Shown: positions 23,004 to 32,015, numbered from the stretch's first letter. The stretch: 37,226 nucleotides of DNA from Clostridia bacterium (GCA_017470095.1 JAFUFC010000177.1:1-37226); one strand, 5' to 3'. Program-made: numbers and translations. Notes: generated by a model not told the origin, from the letters alone.

Positions 23004-25391
23004 ATGAAAGTATCGATGAATTGGTTAAAGCGATATGCGGATATTCCCGTCAGCCCAGAAGAATACGAGAGCCGGATGGTGATGACGGGTACCGGCGTGG
23101 AGGGCGTGGAGCCCTTGGGCGAAATTGAAAACGTGGTGGTGGGCCGGGTGCTCACCTGCCGGGATCATGAAAACAGCGACCATTTGCACGTGTGTACGGT
23201 GGACGTGGGGGAAGGCGAGCCTTTGCAGATTGTGTGCGGCGCGCCCAATGTGAAGGAAGGCATCCTGGTGCCGGTGGCGAAAATCGGCGCCAAGCTGCCC
23301 GGCGGCGTGGTGATCAAGCGGGGCAAGCTGCGGGGCGTGGAAAGCCAGGGCATGCTGTGCTCCGGCCCGGAAATCGGCGTGCCGGTGGAATTGTACCCCT
23401 CTGTGGGCACTGCTGGATTGCTGATTTTTAATGAGGATTATCCCCTGGGCGCGGATGTGAAGCCCATTTTCGGCCTGGATGATACGGTGATTGATTTTGA
23501 GATCCTGGCCAACCGACCGGACTGCCTGTCCGTGTGGGGCGTGGCCCGGGAAACTGCCGTGGCCATGAATACCGAGCTGAAGCTGCCCGAAATCAAGGTG
23601 CAGGAAGTGGGCGGCGACATCCACGATTTTGCCAAGGTGGATGTGTACGAAAGCGAACTGTGCCCCCGGTACGCGGCTAAGGTGGTTAAGAACGTGCGCA
23701 TCGGCCCGTCGCCTGCCTGGCTTCGGCAGTATCTGTTTGCCGCGGGCATGCGCTCCATCAATAACGTGGTGGATATTACTAACTTTATCATGCTGGAAAC
23801 CGGCCATCCCATGCACGCCTTTGATTTGGACAAGGTGCGGGGCAAGCACATCATCGTGCGCAAGGCTGAAGCGGGGGAGAAGATCGTCACCTTGGACGGG
23901 AAGGAACATCCTTTGTCCGGTGGGGAACTGATGATCTGCGATGAAATGGGCCCCACCGGCCTGGCCGGCATCATGGGCGGCGAGGAAAGCGAAATCACGG
24001 AAGAAACGAAAGAATTGCTTTTTGAGTGCGCCGCTTTTGATCGGGCTTCCATCCGTATCACCTCCCGGGCTCTGGGCATCCGCACAGAATCCTCCGGCCG
24101 GTTCGAGCGGGGCGTATCGCCCGCCACAGTGATGGACGCCCTGGAAAGGGCCTGCCAGATGGTGAATGAACTGGACGCCGGGGATGTGGTGTCCGGCGTA
24201 ATCGATTTGTACCCGAACCCGGTGAAGCCTGCCACCCTGACCGTGTCCTGTGCCCGGATGGCCCGGCGCGCTGGGGTGGATATTGCGCCCGAGGAAATGG
24301 AAAGCATCCTGAAAAAGCTGCTGTTTAAAGTGGAGCGGAACGGTGATGAAATGGTGGTCACCGCGCCGGCCTTCCGCCAGGATGTGGACCAGGAAGCGGA
24401 TATCTGCGAGGAAGTGCTGCGTTACGCGGGCTATGAGCGCATTCCCATCACCCATCTGCGGGGCGAAACACCCATGGGCGGGCTGAACTTCAAGGGCGTG
24501 CGGCAGGCGGTTCTGCGCCGTCAGTTGACGGGCATGGGCTTTTATGAAAGCATGACCTTCTCCTTCATTTCCGCCAAGGCCATCGCTCAGCTGGGCCTGC
24601 CGGAAGAAGACGATCGAAATAAGCCTCTGATGGTGCGCAATCCCCTGGGTGAAGACACTGCCTGCATGCGTACAACGTTGCTGCCCGGCCTGTTCAAGAC
24701 CCTGGCTACCAACATCAAAAACGGCAATGAAAATGGCCGTCTCTACGAAATGGGCACTATTTTTGACGCCCAGCATCGCACGGAAGAAAACCTGCCCACA
24801 GAAATTCCCAGCCTGGTGCTGGGCATGTACGGCGACGCGGATTTCTACAAAATGCGCGGCGTGGTAGAGGCCATGCTTCGCATGGCGGGGATCGATTACG
24901 CCATTACCCCTTGTGATGAACCCTACCTGCATCCCGGGCGCCGGGCTGCTATTGCGGCGGAAGGAAAGACCATTGCCGTGGTGGGCGAAGTGCATCCCGA
25001 CGCGGCAGAACGGTTTGATCTGTCCGGCCGGTGCTATGTGGCCCAGATCGATTTGCCTGCGTTGTTTGCCGCAGCCAAGCCCCTGGGCACGGTGAAATCC
25101 ATCGCCCGCTTCCCCGCTGTGAACCGGGACCTGGCCCTGGTCATGAAGGACAGCCAGCAGGTGGGCCCCCTGATGGACGCCATTCGTGTGGGCTGCGGCG
25201 CTATGCTGGAGGATATTCGCATGTTCGACGTGTTCCGGGGCATCCAGATCGGCGCGGGCAACAAGTCTGTGGCCTTCTCCCTGACCTACCGGGCCGCCGA
25301 TCATACCCTGACCGATGAGGAAATCACCCGCCTGACCGATAAGGCGCTGAAGATTGCCAAGGAACAGTTTGGCGCCGTGCTGCGTGTGTAA
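23004..25391 (+). CDS. pheT: Phenylalanyl-tRNA synthetase beta subunit
   Basis: The large subunit of the synthetase, 795 residues, the standard bacterial length. Domains in order are the N-terminal B1 start (MKVSMNWLKRYADI), the tRNA-binding EMAP-like domain (about 40-150), the B3/B4 editing domain in the middle (DITNFIMLETGHPMHAFDLDK), B5 (about 400-475), the inactive class II-like core, and a C-terminal ferredoxin-fold anticodon-binding domain (about 700-795, SIARFPAVNRDLALV). The start at 23004 follows GAGGAGAAG. It belongs to the T-box operon with pheS and is followed by a hairpin and a bidirectional terminator. Confidence 0.97.
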   Translation: MKVSMNWLKRYADIPVSPEEYESRMVMTGTGVEGVEPLGEIENVVVGRVLTCRDHENSDHLHVCTVDVGEGEPLQIVCGAPNVKEGILVPVAKIGAKLPGGVVIKRGKLRGVESQGMLCSGPEIGVPVELYPSVGTAGLLIFNEDYPLGADVKPIFGLDDTVIDFEILANRPDCLSVWGVARETAVAMNTELKLPEIKVQEVGGDIHDFAKVDVYESELCPRYAAKVVKNVRIGPSPAWLRQYLFAAGMRSINNVVDITNFIMLETGHPMHAFDLDKVRGKHIIVRKAEAGEKIVTLDGKEHPLSGGELMICDEMGPTGLAGIMGGEESEITEETKELLFECAAFDRASIRITSRALGIRTESSGRFERGVSPATVMDALERACQMVNELDAGDVVSGVIDLYPNPVKPATLTVSCARMARRAGVDIAPEEMESILKKLLFKVERNGDEMVVTAPAFRQDVDQEADICEEVLRYAGYERIPITHLRGETPMGGLNFKGVRQAVLRRQLTGMGFYESMTFSFISAKAIAQLGLPEEDDRNKPLMVRNPLGEDTACMRTTLLPGLFKTLATNIKNGNENGRLYEMGTIFDAQHRTEENLPTEIPSLVLGMYGDADFYKMRGVVEAMLRMAGIDYAITPCDEPYLHPGRRAAIAAEGKTIAVVGEVHPDAAERFDLSGRCYVAQIDLPALFAAAKPLGTVKSIARFPAVNRDLALVMKDSQQVGPLMDAIRVGCGAMLEDIRMFDVFRGIQIGAGNKSVAFSLTYRAADHTLTDEEITRLTDKALKIAKEQFGAVLRV

Positions 25392-25425
25392 TTCAGGCTG
25401 TGGAAAAAGGATTTTTAATTACCTG

Positions 25426-25460
25426 CGAATGAAAGCGGAATGGAACTCCGCTTTCATTCG
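25426..25460. other. Perfect 14-bp hairpin downstream of pheT
   Basis: CGAATGAAAGCGGA (25426-25439) is exactly complementary to TCCGCTTTCATTCG (25447-25460) with a 7-base loop. No T run lies on either side, and the real terminator comes 19 bases later. Its role is unknown; a 3'-end protecting stem is one option. Confidence 0.7.
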
Positions 25461-25478
25461 AGCCATCCATTCCTTACG

Positions 25479-25523
25479 AAAAAGGCCTTCCAGCATTTTA
25501 ACAATGCTGGAAGGCCTATTTTT
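25479..25523. terminator. Bidirectional terminator between pheT and the VanY-like gene
   Basis: A 15-base perfect stem, AGGCCTTCCAGCATT (25483-25497) with AATGCTGGAAGGCCT (25503-25517), has A5 on its left and T5 on its right, so it works for pheT on the plus strand and the convergent gene on the minus strand. The remaining gap 25524-25660 holds only two weak hairpins (near 25569 and 25604). Confidence 0.92.
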
Positions 25524-25660
25524 GCGATCAGGAATCAATATTGGAAGCAATCAAGGATCGCTCCTCGGGCCGGCAAACTCGGCCCTGTGGATTCATATGA
25601 AAGGGCTTTAGCTCTTTCAAGCTATCCGGGGTTTTGACCATGCTTTATATGATTTAATTA

Positions 25661-26794
25661 TCAGTATCCCATCACGGTGATAATGCCGCCGCAGTTATCC
25701 ATCGAAACGCTGTAATCCTTGGCGGAGCGGGAAATTTTCACTGTGGCGTCCATACCGGGGGTATCGCCGCCGGGGGTGCGCACGATTTCATATTTCAGCG
25801 TGCCGTTTTCATAGACGGCGACGTGCGGATGGGCCATCAGGTATTCAATGTACTCTTCCATGCAGAAATCCATGGCGTGCATAACGGCGGCATTTCCCTT
25901 GCCCACATAGCGGTACACGCTCAGTTTCTTGCTTTCGCCGGTCTTGTAGGATTTATCGGATACTGTGGCGTTGGGATAGCCCTGCACCGGGAAGCGGAAG
26001 ACGATGCCGTATTCCCAGCTATGGGCCAGCAGCCAATCGGACATTTCCATGTTCTGGAATTTCTGGTTCATAAATTCCGTATCGCCCTTCTTATAGCGAT
26101 CGATGCGGAAGGAGAAGCCAGACTGGTATTCACTGGTGCCGGGCACGTTCACGGTCTGACGCACTTTCTCTACCAGGGCATCGCCGGTCAGGCGCTCAGC
26201 GTACTTGGCCGCTTCCTTTTCATAATTGGCGGTTTGGGTATCGTTGCTGCGGAAGCCTTCATCGATGATGTAGCCTTCAAAGCCGGCGTCCTTGGCGGCC
26301 TGCAGCGTTTCGCTCAGGGCGGTGACGGCGGCGGGGAAAAGCTTCACGCTGGAGGAGGAGACTTGGATGGTCTTATCCGTGCTGTGCACGCCTACCAACT
26401 CGCTCTCCGGGAAATCCTGGGGCACGGAGTGCCAATGGTTCAAAAGCATCATGCCGCCCAGGAGCATTTCCTGGCGGGTGACGGTGGCGTTAAAAGTGTT
26501 GTTCACCGGGAATTCCGTCAGGTCGACCACGTCCCAGCCGGTCTGCTTGGCGGCGGGCCACTGAACGCTTTCTCCCTGGGCCTGCTTGGCGGCTTCTTCC
26601 GCCTTGGCTTGCTGGTACTGTTCTTCCAGCCGGGCGTTTTCTTCCGCGGCGGAGCGAATATTTTCTTCTTCCTGGGTCTTTACGCTCTGATCCACCAGCA
26701 CATAGCCTGCCGCGCACAGGGCCAATAGCACAAACAGCACGATCAGGACGCGCACCAGCTTGCGGTATGCGTTGGAATTGCTTTTCTTTGCCAT
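25661..26794 (-). CDS. VanY/M15B-like cell-wall protein with a degenerate active site
   Basis: A 377-residue protein with an N-terminal membrane anchor (residues 13-33), a Glu/Gln/Ala-rich coiled coil (about 38-75), and a C-terminal domain that follows the D,D-carboxypeptidase VanY fold pattern: IIDEGFRSNDTQ, then SEYQSGFSFRID, WLLAHSWEYGIVFRFP and VYRYVG. The family motif SEHxxGxAxD here has Tyr223 for the zinc-binding His and Arg230 for the zinc-binding Asp, and the EPWH motif reads KLSV (290-293), losing the catalytic Glu and the third zinc His. It is therefore probably not a peptidase. The reading frame is intact, so it looks like a pseudo-enzyme rather than a decaying gene. The ATG 26794 follows AAAGGTG. 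Confidence 0.85.
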   Translation of the reverse strand: MAKKSNSNAYRKLVRVLIVLFVLLALCAAGYVLVDQSVKTQEEENIRSAAEENARLEEQYQQAKAEEAAKQAQGESVQWPAAKQTGWDVVDLTEFPVNNTFNATVTRQEMLLGGMMLLNHWHSVPQDFPESELVGVHSTDKTIQVSSSSVKLFPAAVTALSETLQAAKDAGFEGYIIDEGFRSNDTQTANYEKEAAKYAERLTGDALVEKVRQTVNVPGTSEYQSGFSFRIDRYKKGDTEFMNQKFQNMEMSDWLLAHSWEYGIVFRFPVQGYPNATVSDKSYKTGESKKLSVYRYVGKGNAAVMHAMDFCMEEYIEYLMAHPHVAVYENGTLKYEIVRTPGGDTPGMDATVKISRSAKDYSVSMDNCGGIITVMGY

Positions 26795-26870
26795 ATCCAA
26801 TCACCTTTCATCGGCGTTGCCCACGCCGGATTTCAAACAAAAGATAGAGAATCCTACTTCTCCTTCCTAA

Positions 26871-26899
26871 TTTATATCAAAATTATTACGGAATGTCAA
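26871..26899 (-). promoter_or_regulatory. Promoter of the VanY-like gene
   Basis: On the minus strand TTGACA (26899-26894) and TATAAA (26876-26871) are separated by 17 bases. The leader of about 70 bases includes a small stem GGCGT/ACGCC just upstream of the ribosome site. Confidence 0.85.
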
Positions 26900-26949
26900 T
26901 CACTTCTTCGATAAAAATGTGGGATTTCTGTAAAAAATCCTTCAAAATA

Positions 26950-27702
26950 TTACGAATTTGTTGTTTCTTCTTCCTGAAGCAGATGCATAACCGCAGCAAA
27001 AGTTTTTCCAATGGGCTGATCGATGAGCAGATCGGCCTTCCGGTCCAGCGGCGTGGGAGAACGGTTGATGATTACCAGCGTGCCCTGATAATCCGCCGCG
27101 AACCCGGCTGCCGGATACACTGCCAGGGAAGTGCCGCCGATGATCATCAAATCGGCTTTGGCGATGGCGTCAACGGCTTCTTCGATGGCGTCTGGCGGCA
27201 GCTGCTCTTCGTACAGCACCACATCCGGCTTGATCACGCCGCCGCAGGCGCAGTGGGAAATGCCCTCGCCGTGCAATATTTCTTCCATTGAATGGAAGCG
27301 ATGGCATCGGGTGCAGTGGTTCCGGTGAACGGAGCCGTGCAGCTCAATGACGTGTTGGCTGCCGGCAGCCTGATGAAGGCCGTCAATATTCTGAGTGATA
27401 ACGGCGGAGAGGATGCCCATTTTTTCCAATGCGGCCAAGGCCTCATGGGCTGGGTTGGGCCGGGCGTTGGGAAACAGCATTTTCTGTCGGTAGAAGCGGA
27501 AAAATTCTTCCGTTTGGCGCAGGAAGAAGGTGTGGCTCAGGATGGTTTCCGGGGGATAGCGCCACTGTTGATTGTATAATCCGCCGGTGCTGCGAAAATC
27601 GGGAATACCGCTTTCGGTGGATACGCCCGCCCCGCCAAAGAACACCGACCGGCGGGAGGAACGGAGCAGACGGGCCAGGGAAACAATGGAATTTTCCGGC
27701 AT
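26950..27702 (-). CDS. Sir2-family NAD-dependent protein deacylase
   Basis: Removes acyl groups from lysines using NAD. The 250 residues carry the sirtuin motifs: GAGVSTESGIPDFRS (24-38), TQNIDGLH (103-110), the catalytic base His122 (LHGSVH), a zinc site of Cys130, Cys133, Cys151 and Cys153, and GGTSLAVYPAAG near residues 190-200. The zinc-site arrangement is CxxC then CxC. The ATG at 27700-27702 follows AGGAGG. It appears monocistronic and divergent from the ABC ATPase gene. Deacetylase versus longer-chain deacylase activity is not decidable here. Confidence 0.95.
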   Translation of the reverse strand: MPENSIVSLARLLRSSRRSVFFGGAGVSTESGIPDFRSTGGLYNQQWRYPPETILSHTFFLRQTEEFFRFYRQKMLFPNARPNPAHEALAALEKMGILSAVITQNIDGLHQAAGSQHVIELHGSVHRNHCTRCHRFHSMEEILHGEGISHCACGGVIKPDVVLYEEQLPPDAIEEAVDAIAKADLMIIGGTSLAVYPAAGFAADYQGTLVIINRSPTPLDRKADLLIDQPIGKTFAAVMHLLQEEETTNS

Positions 27703-27729
27703 GGGTTCATTCCTCCTTTTTTGTGCATA

Positions 27730-27757
27730 TTATTAGCCGTTTTTTTGCGTTTGTCAA
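27730..27757 (-). promoter_or_regulatory. Promoter of the sirtuin gene
   Basis: On the minus strand, a consensus TTGACA (27757-27752) is followed after 16 bases by TAATAA (27735-27730), about 28 bases upstream of the ATG. Confidence 0.7.
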
Positions 27758-27844
27758 TAGAAAATGTGAAAAATGGCATAAAATAAGACCGGATATGATA
27801 GGCTTGCACGAACAAAATACAGAATATTTGTGAGGTTTTGCGGA

Positions 27845-27873
27845 TGGCGTTTTGGGGAAAAAAACGGTATAAT
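27845..27873 (+). promoter_or_regulatory. Probable promoter of the ABC ATPase gene
   Basis: A perfect TATAAT (27868-27873) stands 68 bases before the start codon; at 17 bases spacing the -35 position reads TGGCGT, a poor match, so activation or an alternative -35 is possible. Confidence 0.45.
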
Positions 27874-27941
27874 AAGCGTATCAAAAAGGGGGAGGCCTGT
27901 TAAGGACCGATCCCAGACGAAACAAAAGGAGGATGTTTCCC

Positions 27942-29063
27942 ATGGCAAGTTTGTCTTTGCAGCACATCTACAAAATTTACGCCGGCGGCGTTACCGCTGT
28001 CAGCGATTTCTGCCTGGAAATCGAAGATAAGGAATTTATCGTTCTGGTCGGCCCCTCTGGCTGCGGTAAGTCCACCACCCTGCGCATGGTTGCCGGTTTG
28101 GAAGAAATCTCCGACGGCGAACTGTATATCGGCGACAAGCTGGTGAACGACGTCGCTCCCAAGGATCGCGACATCGCCATGGTGTTCCAGAACTACGCCC
28201 TGTATCCCCATATGACGGTTTATGACAACATGGCTTTCGGCCTGAAGCTGCGCAAGACCCCCAAGGATGAAATCAAGCGCCGCGTGGAAGAAGCTGCCCG
28301 CATCCTGGACATCGGCCACCTGCTCAACCGTAAGCCCAAGGCTCTGTCCGGCGGCCAGCGCCAGCGCGTTGCCCTGGGCCGTGCCATCGTGCGTGAACCC
28401 AAGGTCTTCCTGATGGACGAACCGCTGTCCAACTTGGACGCCAAGCTGCGCGTGCAGATGCGTACCGAAATCACCAAGCTGCATCAGCGCTTGCAGACCA
28501 CCTTCATCTACGTTACCCATGACCAGACTGAGGCCATGACCATGGGCTCCCGCATCGTTATCATGAAGGATGGTATCATCCAGCAGGTGGATACCCCCCA
28601 GAACAACTACGATTATCCCGCCAACAAGTTCGTGGCCGGCTTCATCGGTTCTCCTCAGATGAACTTCTTCGATGTGAAGCTGCAGAAGGAAGACGGCAAG
28701 ATCGTGGCCGTGTTCGGCGACAACAAGATCGTTGTTCCTCAGGAAAAGATCGCCAAGCTGAAGGACGAAAGCTACATTGGCAAGGAAGTTGTCATGGGCA
28801 TCCGTCCCGAAAACATCGACGACTCTCCCGAATTCGTGGCCGCGCATGCTGACGCTGCTATGAAGGTGCACGTGGAAGTGACCGAACTGATGGGCTCCGA
28901 AACCTATCTGTACTTCTCCACTTCCGGTAAGGAAGAAAACGTCATTGCCCGTGTTGATCCCCGCACTGTGACCCGTGCCGGCGACGACACCAAGGTGGCG
29001 CTCGACACCAGCCGGCTGCACTTCTTCGATAAGGATACCGAAGAAACCATCCTGAACCGGTAA
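27942..29063 (+). CDS. ugpC: MalK/UgpC-type sugar ABC transporter ATPase
   Basis: The ATP-hydrolysing subunit of carbohydrate importers. The 373 residues contain Walker [11 protein letters not shown]-loop [11 protein letters not shown], signature [14 protein letters not shown], Walker [17 protein letters not shown] and the H-loop VTHDQ, then a C-terminal MOP/OB-type regulatory domain (about 240-373). No permease or binding-protein gene lies nearby, so it is probably a shared ATPase for several importers, as MsmX/UgpC are in other Firmicutes. The ATG at 27942 follows AAAGGAGG. Codon use leans towards CGT, GTT and GCT more than its neighbours, consistent with strong expression. A terminator follows. 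Confidence 0.92.
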   Translation: MASLSLQHIYKIYAGGVTAVSDFCLEIEDKEFIVLVGPSGCGKSTTLRMVAGLEEISDGELYIGDKLVNDVAPKDRDIAMVFQNYALYPHMTVYDNMAFGLKLRKTPKDEIKRRVEEAARILDIGHLLNRKPKALSGGQRQRVALGRAIVREPKVFLMDEPLSNLDAKLRVQMRTEITKLHQRLQTTFIYVTHDQTEAMTMGSRIVIMKDGIIQQVDTPQNNYDYPANKFVAGFIGSPQMNFFDVKLQKEDGKIVAVFGDNKIVVPQEKIAKLKDESYIGKEVVMGIRPENIDDSPEFVAAHADAAMKVHVEVTELMGSETYLYFSTSGKEENVIARVDPRTVTRAGDDTKVALDTSRLHFFDKDTEETILNR

Positions 29064-29084
29064 TCGATCAGATTTTCCAAATGC

Positions 29085-29112
29085 CTCCCGGATCATCCGG
29101 GAGGTTTTTTTG
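29085..29112 (+). terminator. Terminator of the ABC ATPase gene
   Basis: CCTCCCGGA (29085-29093) and TCCGGGAGG (29097-29105) form a nine-pair stem with a three-base loop, followed by seven T residues. Confidence 0.95.
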
Positions 29113-29157
29113 CGTTTTGGATATGGGAATATCTTTTCGATGGAGGTATAAAAACCA

Positions 29158-29213
29158 TGGAAAAATGAAAACCTCAAAAGGAGAGAAAAGCGTGGCGCGG
29201 AAACTTTATTAAC
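29158..29213 (+). other. Two minimal open frames with ribosome sites ahead of the Rieske gene
   Basis: TGGAGG precedes ATG-GAA-AAA-TGA (29158-29169), and AAAAGGAGAG precedes GTG-GCG-CGG-AAA-CTT-TAT-TAA (29193-29213). The next gene's own ribosome site follows at once (ACGGAGGAA, start 29226). They could be leader peptides, or chance in an AG-rich leader. Confidence 0.35.
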
Positions 29214-29225
29214 GGAGGAAAAGGA

Positions 29226-30641
29226 ATGGAATCCATTTGGACGCGGACATGCCCGATCGGTCAGCGGGAACCTTTGCCGCACGACATGAAAACAGAAATT
29301 GCGGTGATTGGCGCCGGCATGGCGGGAATTTTAATTGCCGATCAGCTTCAGGCGGCGGGCCATCGGGTGGTGGTACTGGAAGCAAACCGGATTGCCAGCG
29401 GCCAGACCCGGAACACCACGGCCAAAATCACTTCCCAGCATGGCATGATGTATGGCAAGCTGATTGATGGGATGGGGCAGGAGCGCGCCCGGCAATACGC
29501 GGTGGCCAACGAAGAAGCGATCCACGAATACCGCAGGATCATTCAAGACCGGAAAATCGACTGCGACTTTGAAGAACAGAGCGCTTATGTTTATGGGGAC
29601 GACTTGGAAGGGCTTCAAGCGGAGGCCGGCGCAGCGAAGAAATTGGGTTTGCCGGTTCAGCTGGTGAAGGCTCCTTCCCTGCCGTTTCCTGTGGCCGGAG
29701 CGGTTCGGTTTAATCATCAGGCCCAATTCCATCCTTTGAAGTTCATTCGGCAGTTGGCCGATCCTTTGACCATTTTTGAGCATACGTCTGTCCGCACAGT
29801 GGAGGACCATGCTGTGGCCACGGATCACGGGAGGGTACAGGCGGAGCGGATCATATTTGCCTGCCATTATCCGTTTATCAATGTGCCGGGGTTTTATTTT
29901 GCCCGGCTGCATCAAGAGCGTTCTTATGTGCTGGCCTTGGAGCATGCTGAGCCGGTAGGCGGCATGTGGATTGGCAGCGGAAAAGAAGTGTATTCCTTCC
30001 GGAATTACGGCGATCTTCTTCTCTTGGGCGGCGGAGGCCACCGCACGGGAGAAAACACGGCGGGAGGAAGGTATGACATGCTCCGCCAAAAGGCGCGGGA
30101 ATGGTTTGCCGGCAGCCGGGAGATCGCCTGCTGGTCGGCGCAGGACTGCATGACGCCGGACGGCGTTCCCTATATCGGCCCATATGCCGCCAACAAACCG
30201 CAGTGGTATGTGGCCACCGGATTTCAAAAATGGGGCATGACGTCCTCTATGGCTGCCGCTATGATCCTGCGGGACAAAATAGATGGAAAGAGCAATCCGT
30301 ATGCGGCCGTATTTGATCCGGGACGGCTGGAGGTGGAAAGCATTCCGGGGATTGCGGCGGATGGCGGCCACGCGGTGAAAGGGCTTGCTAAACGCTTCTT
30401 TCAAATTCCTGATACGGATGCGGAAAAAATCCCGGCTGGCCATGGCGGAATTGTGCTGCTGGATGGAGAAAAAGTGGGCGTTTATAAGGAGGCGGATGGC
30501 GCCATTCATCCGGTGGACATTCGCTGCCCGCATCTGGGCTGCCAGTTGGAATGGAATCCGGATGAAAAAAGCTGGGATTGCCCTTGCCACGGCTCCCGGT
30601 TTGATTCCCAGGGACATTTGATCTCCGGCCCGGCCCAGTAG
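29226..30641 (+). CDS. FAD-dependent oxidoreductase with C-terminal Rieske domain
   Basis: A 471-residue cytoplasmic redox protein. The dinucleotide-binding motif IAVIGAGMAGILIADQL (25-41) followed by VVVLEAN marks a DAO-type FAD domain; TPDGVPYIGPY (310-320) and the ATGFQKWGMTSSMAAA block complete it. The C-terminal 70 residues are a Rieske [2Fe-2S] domain with Cys434/His436 (CPHLGC) and Cys452/His455 (CPCHGSRFD). The Rieske domain ends at GPAQ with a stop; homologues I recall run two or three residues further, so it is essentially complete. Substrate unknown. ATG 29226 follows CGGAGGAAAAGG. It is monocistronic with a hairpin terminator. Confidence 0.92.
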   Translation: MESIWTRTCPIGQREPLPHDMKTEIAVIGAGMAGILIADQLQAAGHRVVVLEANRIASGQTRNTTAKITSQHGMMYGKLIDGMGQERARQYAVANEEAIHEYRRIIQDRKIDCDFEEQSAYVYGDDLEGLQAEAGAAKKLGLPVQLVKAPSLPFPVAGAVRFNHQAQFHPLKFIRQLADPLTIFEHTSVRTVEDHAVATDHGRVQAERIIFACHYPFINVPGFYFARLHQERSYVLALEHAEPVGGMWIGSGKEVYSFRNYGDLLLLGGGGHRTGENTAGGRYDMLRQKAREWFAGSREIACWSAQDCMTPDGVPYIGPYAANKPQWYVATGFQKWGMTSSMAAAMILRDKIDGKSNPYAAVFDPGRLEVESIPGIAADGGHAVKGLAKRFFQIPDTDAEKIPAGHGGIVLLDGEKVGVYKEADGAIHPVDIRCPHLGCQLEWNPDEKSWDCPCHGSRFDSQGHLISGPAQ

Positions 30642-30704
30642 GATATCATGCTGGCGTAAAAACGGATAAGCATTTGGCAAAGTTCGGTTTTCCCGGCAAA
30701 CATC

Positions 30705-30763
30705 AAAAAAAGGCTGTGAAGAATTCGGCTTAATTTCACCTTTTCTTCACAGCCCATTTTGTT
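30705..30763. terminator. Bidirectional terminator between the Rieske and DUF4317 genes
   Basis: GGCTGTGAAGAA (30712-30723) pairs with TTCTTCACAGCC (30743-30754), preceded by seven A residues and followed by ATTTTGTTT. The 19-base loop is long, but the stem is perfect, serving both converging genes. Confidence 0.8.
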
Positions 30764-30831
30764 TGCGGCGCGCACAAACTGCGACGCCCCGACAAACGGA
30801 GGAAATGGCCACTTGCAGGTTTTCTGGACCG

Positions 30832-31959
30832 TCAGATGTTCACATTTACCCCGTTGACCTCTACGCCCTCCTCCGCACGAATGAGGATGTAGGCCCGGCC
30901 GTCGATGATCCGGGTTTCCACCAGATCGGCTCGGTCGGAATTGACCTTAATGACCACACTGGGGGTTTTGACCTCGAATTGCTTGGGACTGACGATGTTC
31001 ACCGCGTCGATGCGGGCTTGCTGGCCAAACTGCTGGTCAAATTTTTGCTCGAAGGCTTCCATGTTGGCGGGTTTCACGCCGCATTCGGCCAGCACTTCTT
31101 TCACGTCGTATTTATCAATTTTCAGCGGAGCGGCATGCTTGTCCTGCTTTTGCTCTTCCATTTTCTCCATCACCTGCTCGTGCACGGCCTGGAGCACCTC
31201 GTAGCTGCAATCCTCCTGCAAAGATTCCTGCAATACGGCCTGGAACGTTTCCTTCTGCATGGCGGCGGGCATGGGCGGCTGGAAAGCAAAAAGGGCGTCT
31301 ACCAACTCCTCATGGCTCTGGGCAGTGTCCCGGGTGTAGTACAGGGCCCGGTAAATATCGGCGGCTCGTTCCTCAAAGCAAGGGAACATGAAGCCTTCCT
31401 CGGGCATGGACACGATCCAGTCCGATTCCCGGTTGCGGAAATCGTTGGTGTCCGGATTGTAGCCCAGCATAGGCTTGGTCAGCTTGACGGGGCAGATGGC
31501 GCACAGAATGTAATGGAACACTTCGGTGCTCATTTCAGCCACCCGGTTGCCGTCCTGGCTGCGGTAGGGCACATCATAACCATCGTGCATAATCAGGATC
31601 AGGGTGTGATCCTCGGTGTGGATGGTGGGGATGATACGGCTGAACAGGGCTTCGACGGCTTCGTCGTCCGTCAGGCCGGTGTCCTTGAGACGCATGAGCA
31701 ATTGATGCTCCGGACTGTTGATCACCTGCTCGGGGGTAAATTCGATATCCAGCAGGTTCTGCCCCTGCACGCCGGATAGGACGCGCTTGAAAATGCCCAG
31801 GTATTTCTGCGCTTCCTCCTCGCCCATGCCCTCCAAAGAGCGGGTGAAGGCGGCGATGATTTCGCCCTGGCCGTTCACATAGCAGCCGCGGATGCAGGTC
31901 ACATTGTGGAATTCCGGGTTCAGCCGACGCTTGATTTCAGCAATTTCTTTCTTATTCAT
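30832..31959 (-). CDS. DUF4317-family protein
   Basis: A 375-residue cytoplasmic protein that matches the DUF4317 family, found widely in Clostridia and of unknown function. The recognisable N-terminus is MNKKEIAEIKRRLNPE with the following VTCIRGCYVNGQGEI block, and further on GFMFPCFEERAADIY. The last 90 residues (from about 285) form a separate alpha-beta region rich in charged residues. There are no membrane helices or signal peptide. The start at 31957-31959 follows GAGGAC; seven more codons upstream are open but lack a site. It is a single-gene unit. Confidence 0.85.
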   Translation of the reverse strand: MNKKEIAEIKRRLNPEFHNVTCIRGCYVNGQGEIIAAFTRSLEGMGEEEAQKYLGIFKRVLSGVQGQNLLDIEFTPEQVINSPEHQLLMRLKDTGLTDDEAVEALFSRIIPTIHTEDHTLILIMHDGYDVPYRSQDGNRVAEMSTEVFHYILCAICPVKLTKPMLGYNPDTNDFRNRESDWIVSMPEEGFMFPCFEERAADIYRALYYTRDTAQSHEELVDALFAFQPPMPAAMQKETFQAVLQESLQEDCSYEVLQAVHEQVMEKMEEQKQDKHAAPLKIDKYDVKEVLAECGVKPANMEAFEQKFDQQFGQQARIDAVNIVSPKQFEVKTPSVVIKVNSDRADLVETRIIDGRAYILIRAEEGVEVNGVNVNI

Positions 31960-32006
31960 GGTTGTCCTCGTCGTCATCAAAGTAGGATGCAGTCATCCGA
32001 GAGGGT

Positions 32007-32015
32007 ATTATAGCA
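32007..32015 (-). promoter_or_regulatory. Extended -10 promoter of the DUF4317 gene
   Basis: On the minus strand TGC-TATAAT (32015-32007) lies about 48 bases upstream of the ATG. No clear -35 box is present at 17 bases. Confidence 0.55.

Noticed and set aside
23025-25304. A 759-codon open frame on the minus strand across pheT
   Set aside because: Antisense shadow of pheT with low-complexity His-rich translation and no ribosome site.
30620-30641. Premature stop in the Rieske domain
   Set aside because: All four cluster ligands precede the stop and only two or three terminal residues could be missing, so truncation is not meaningful.
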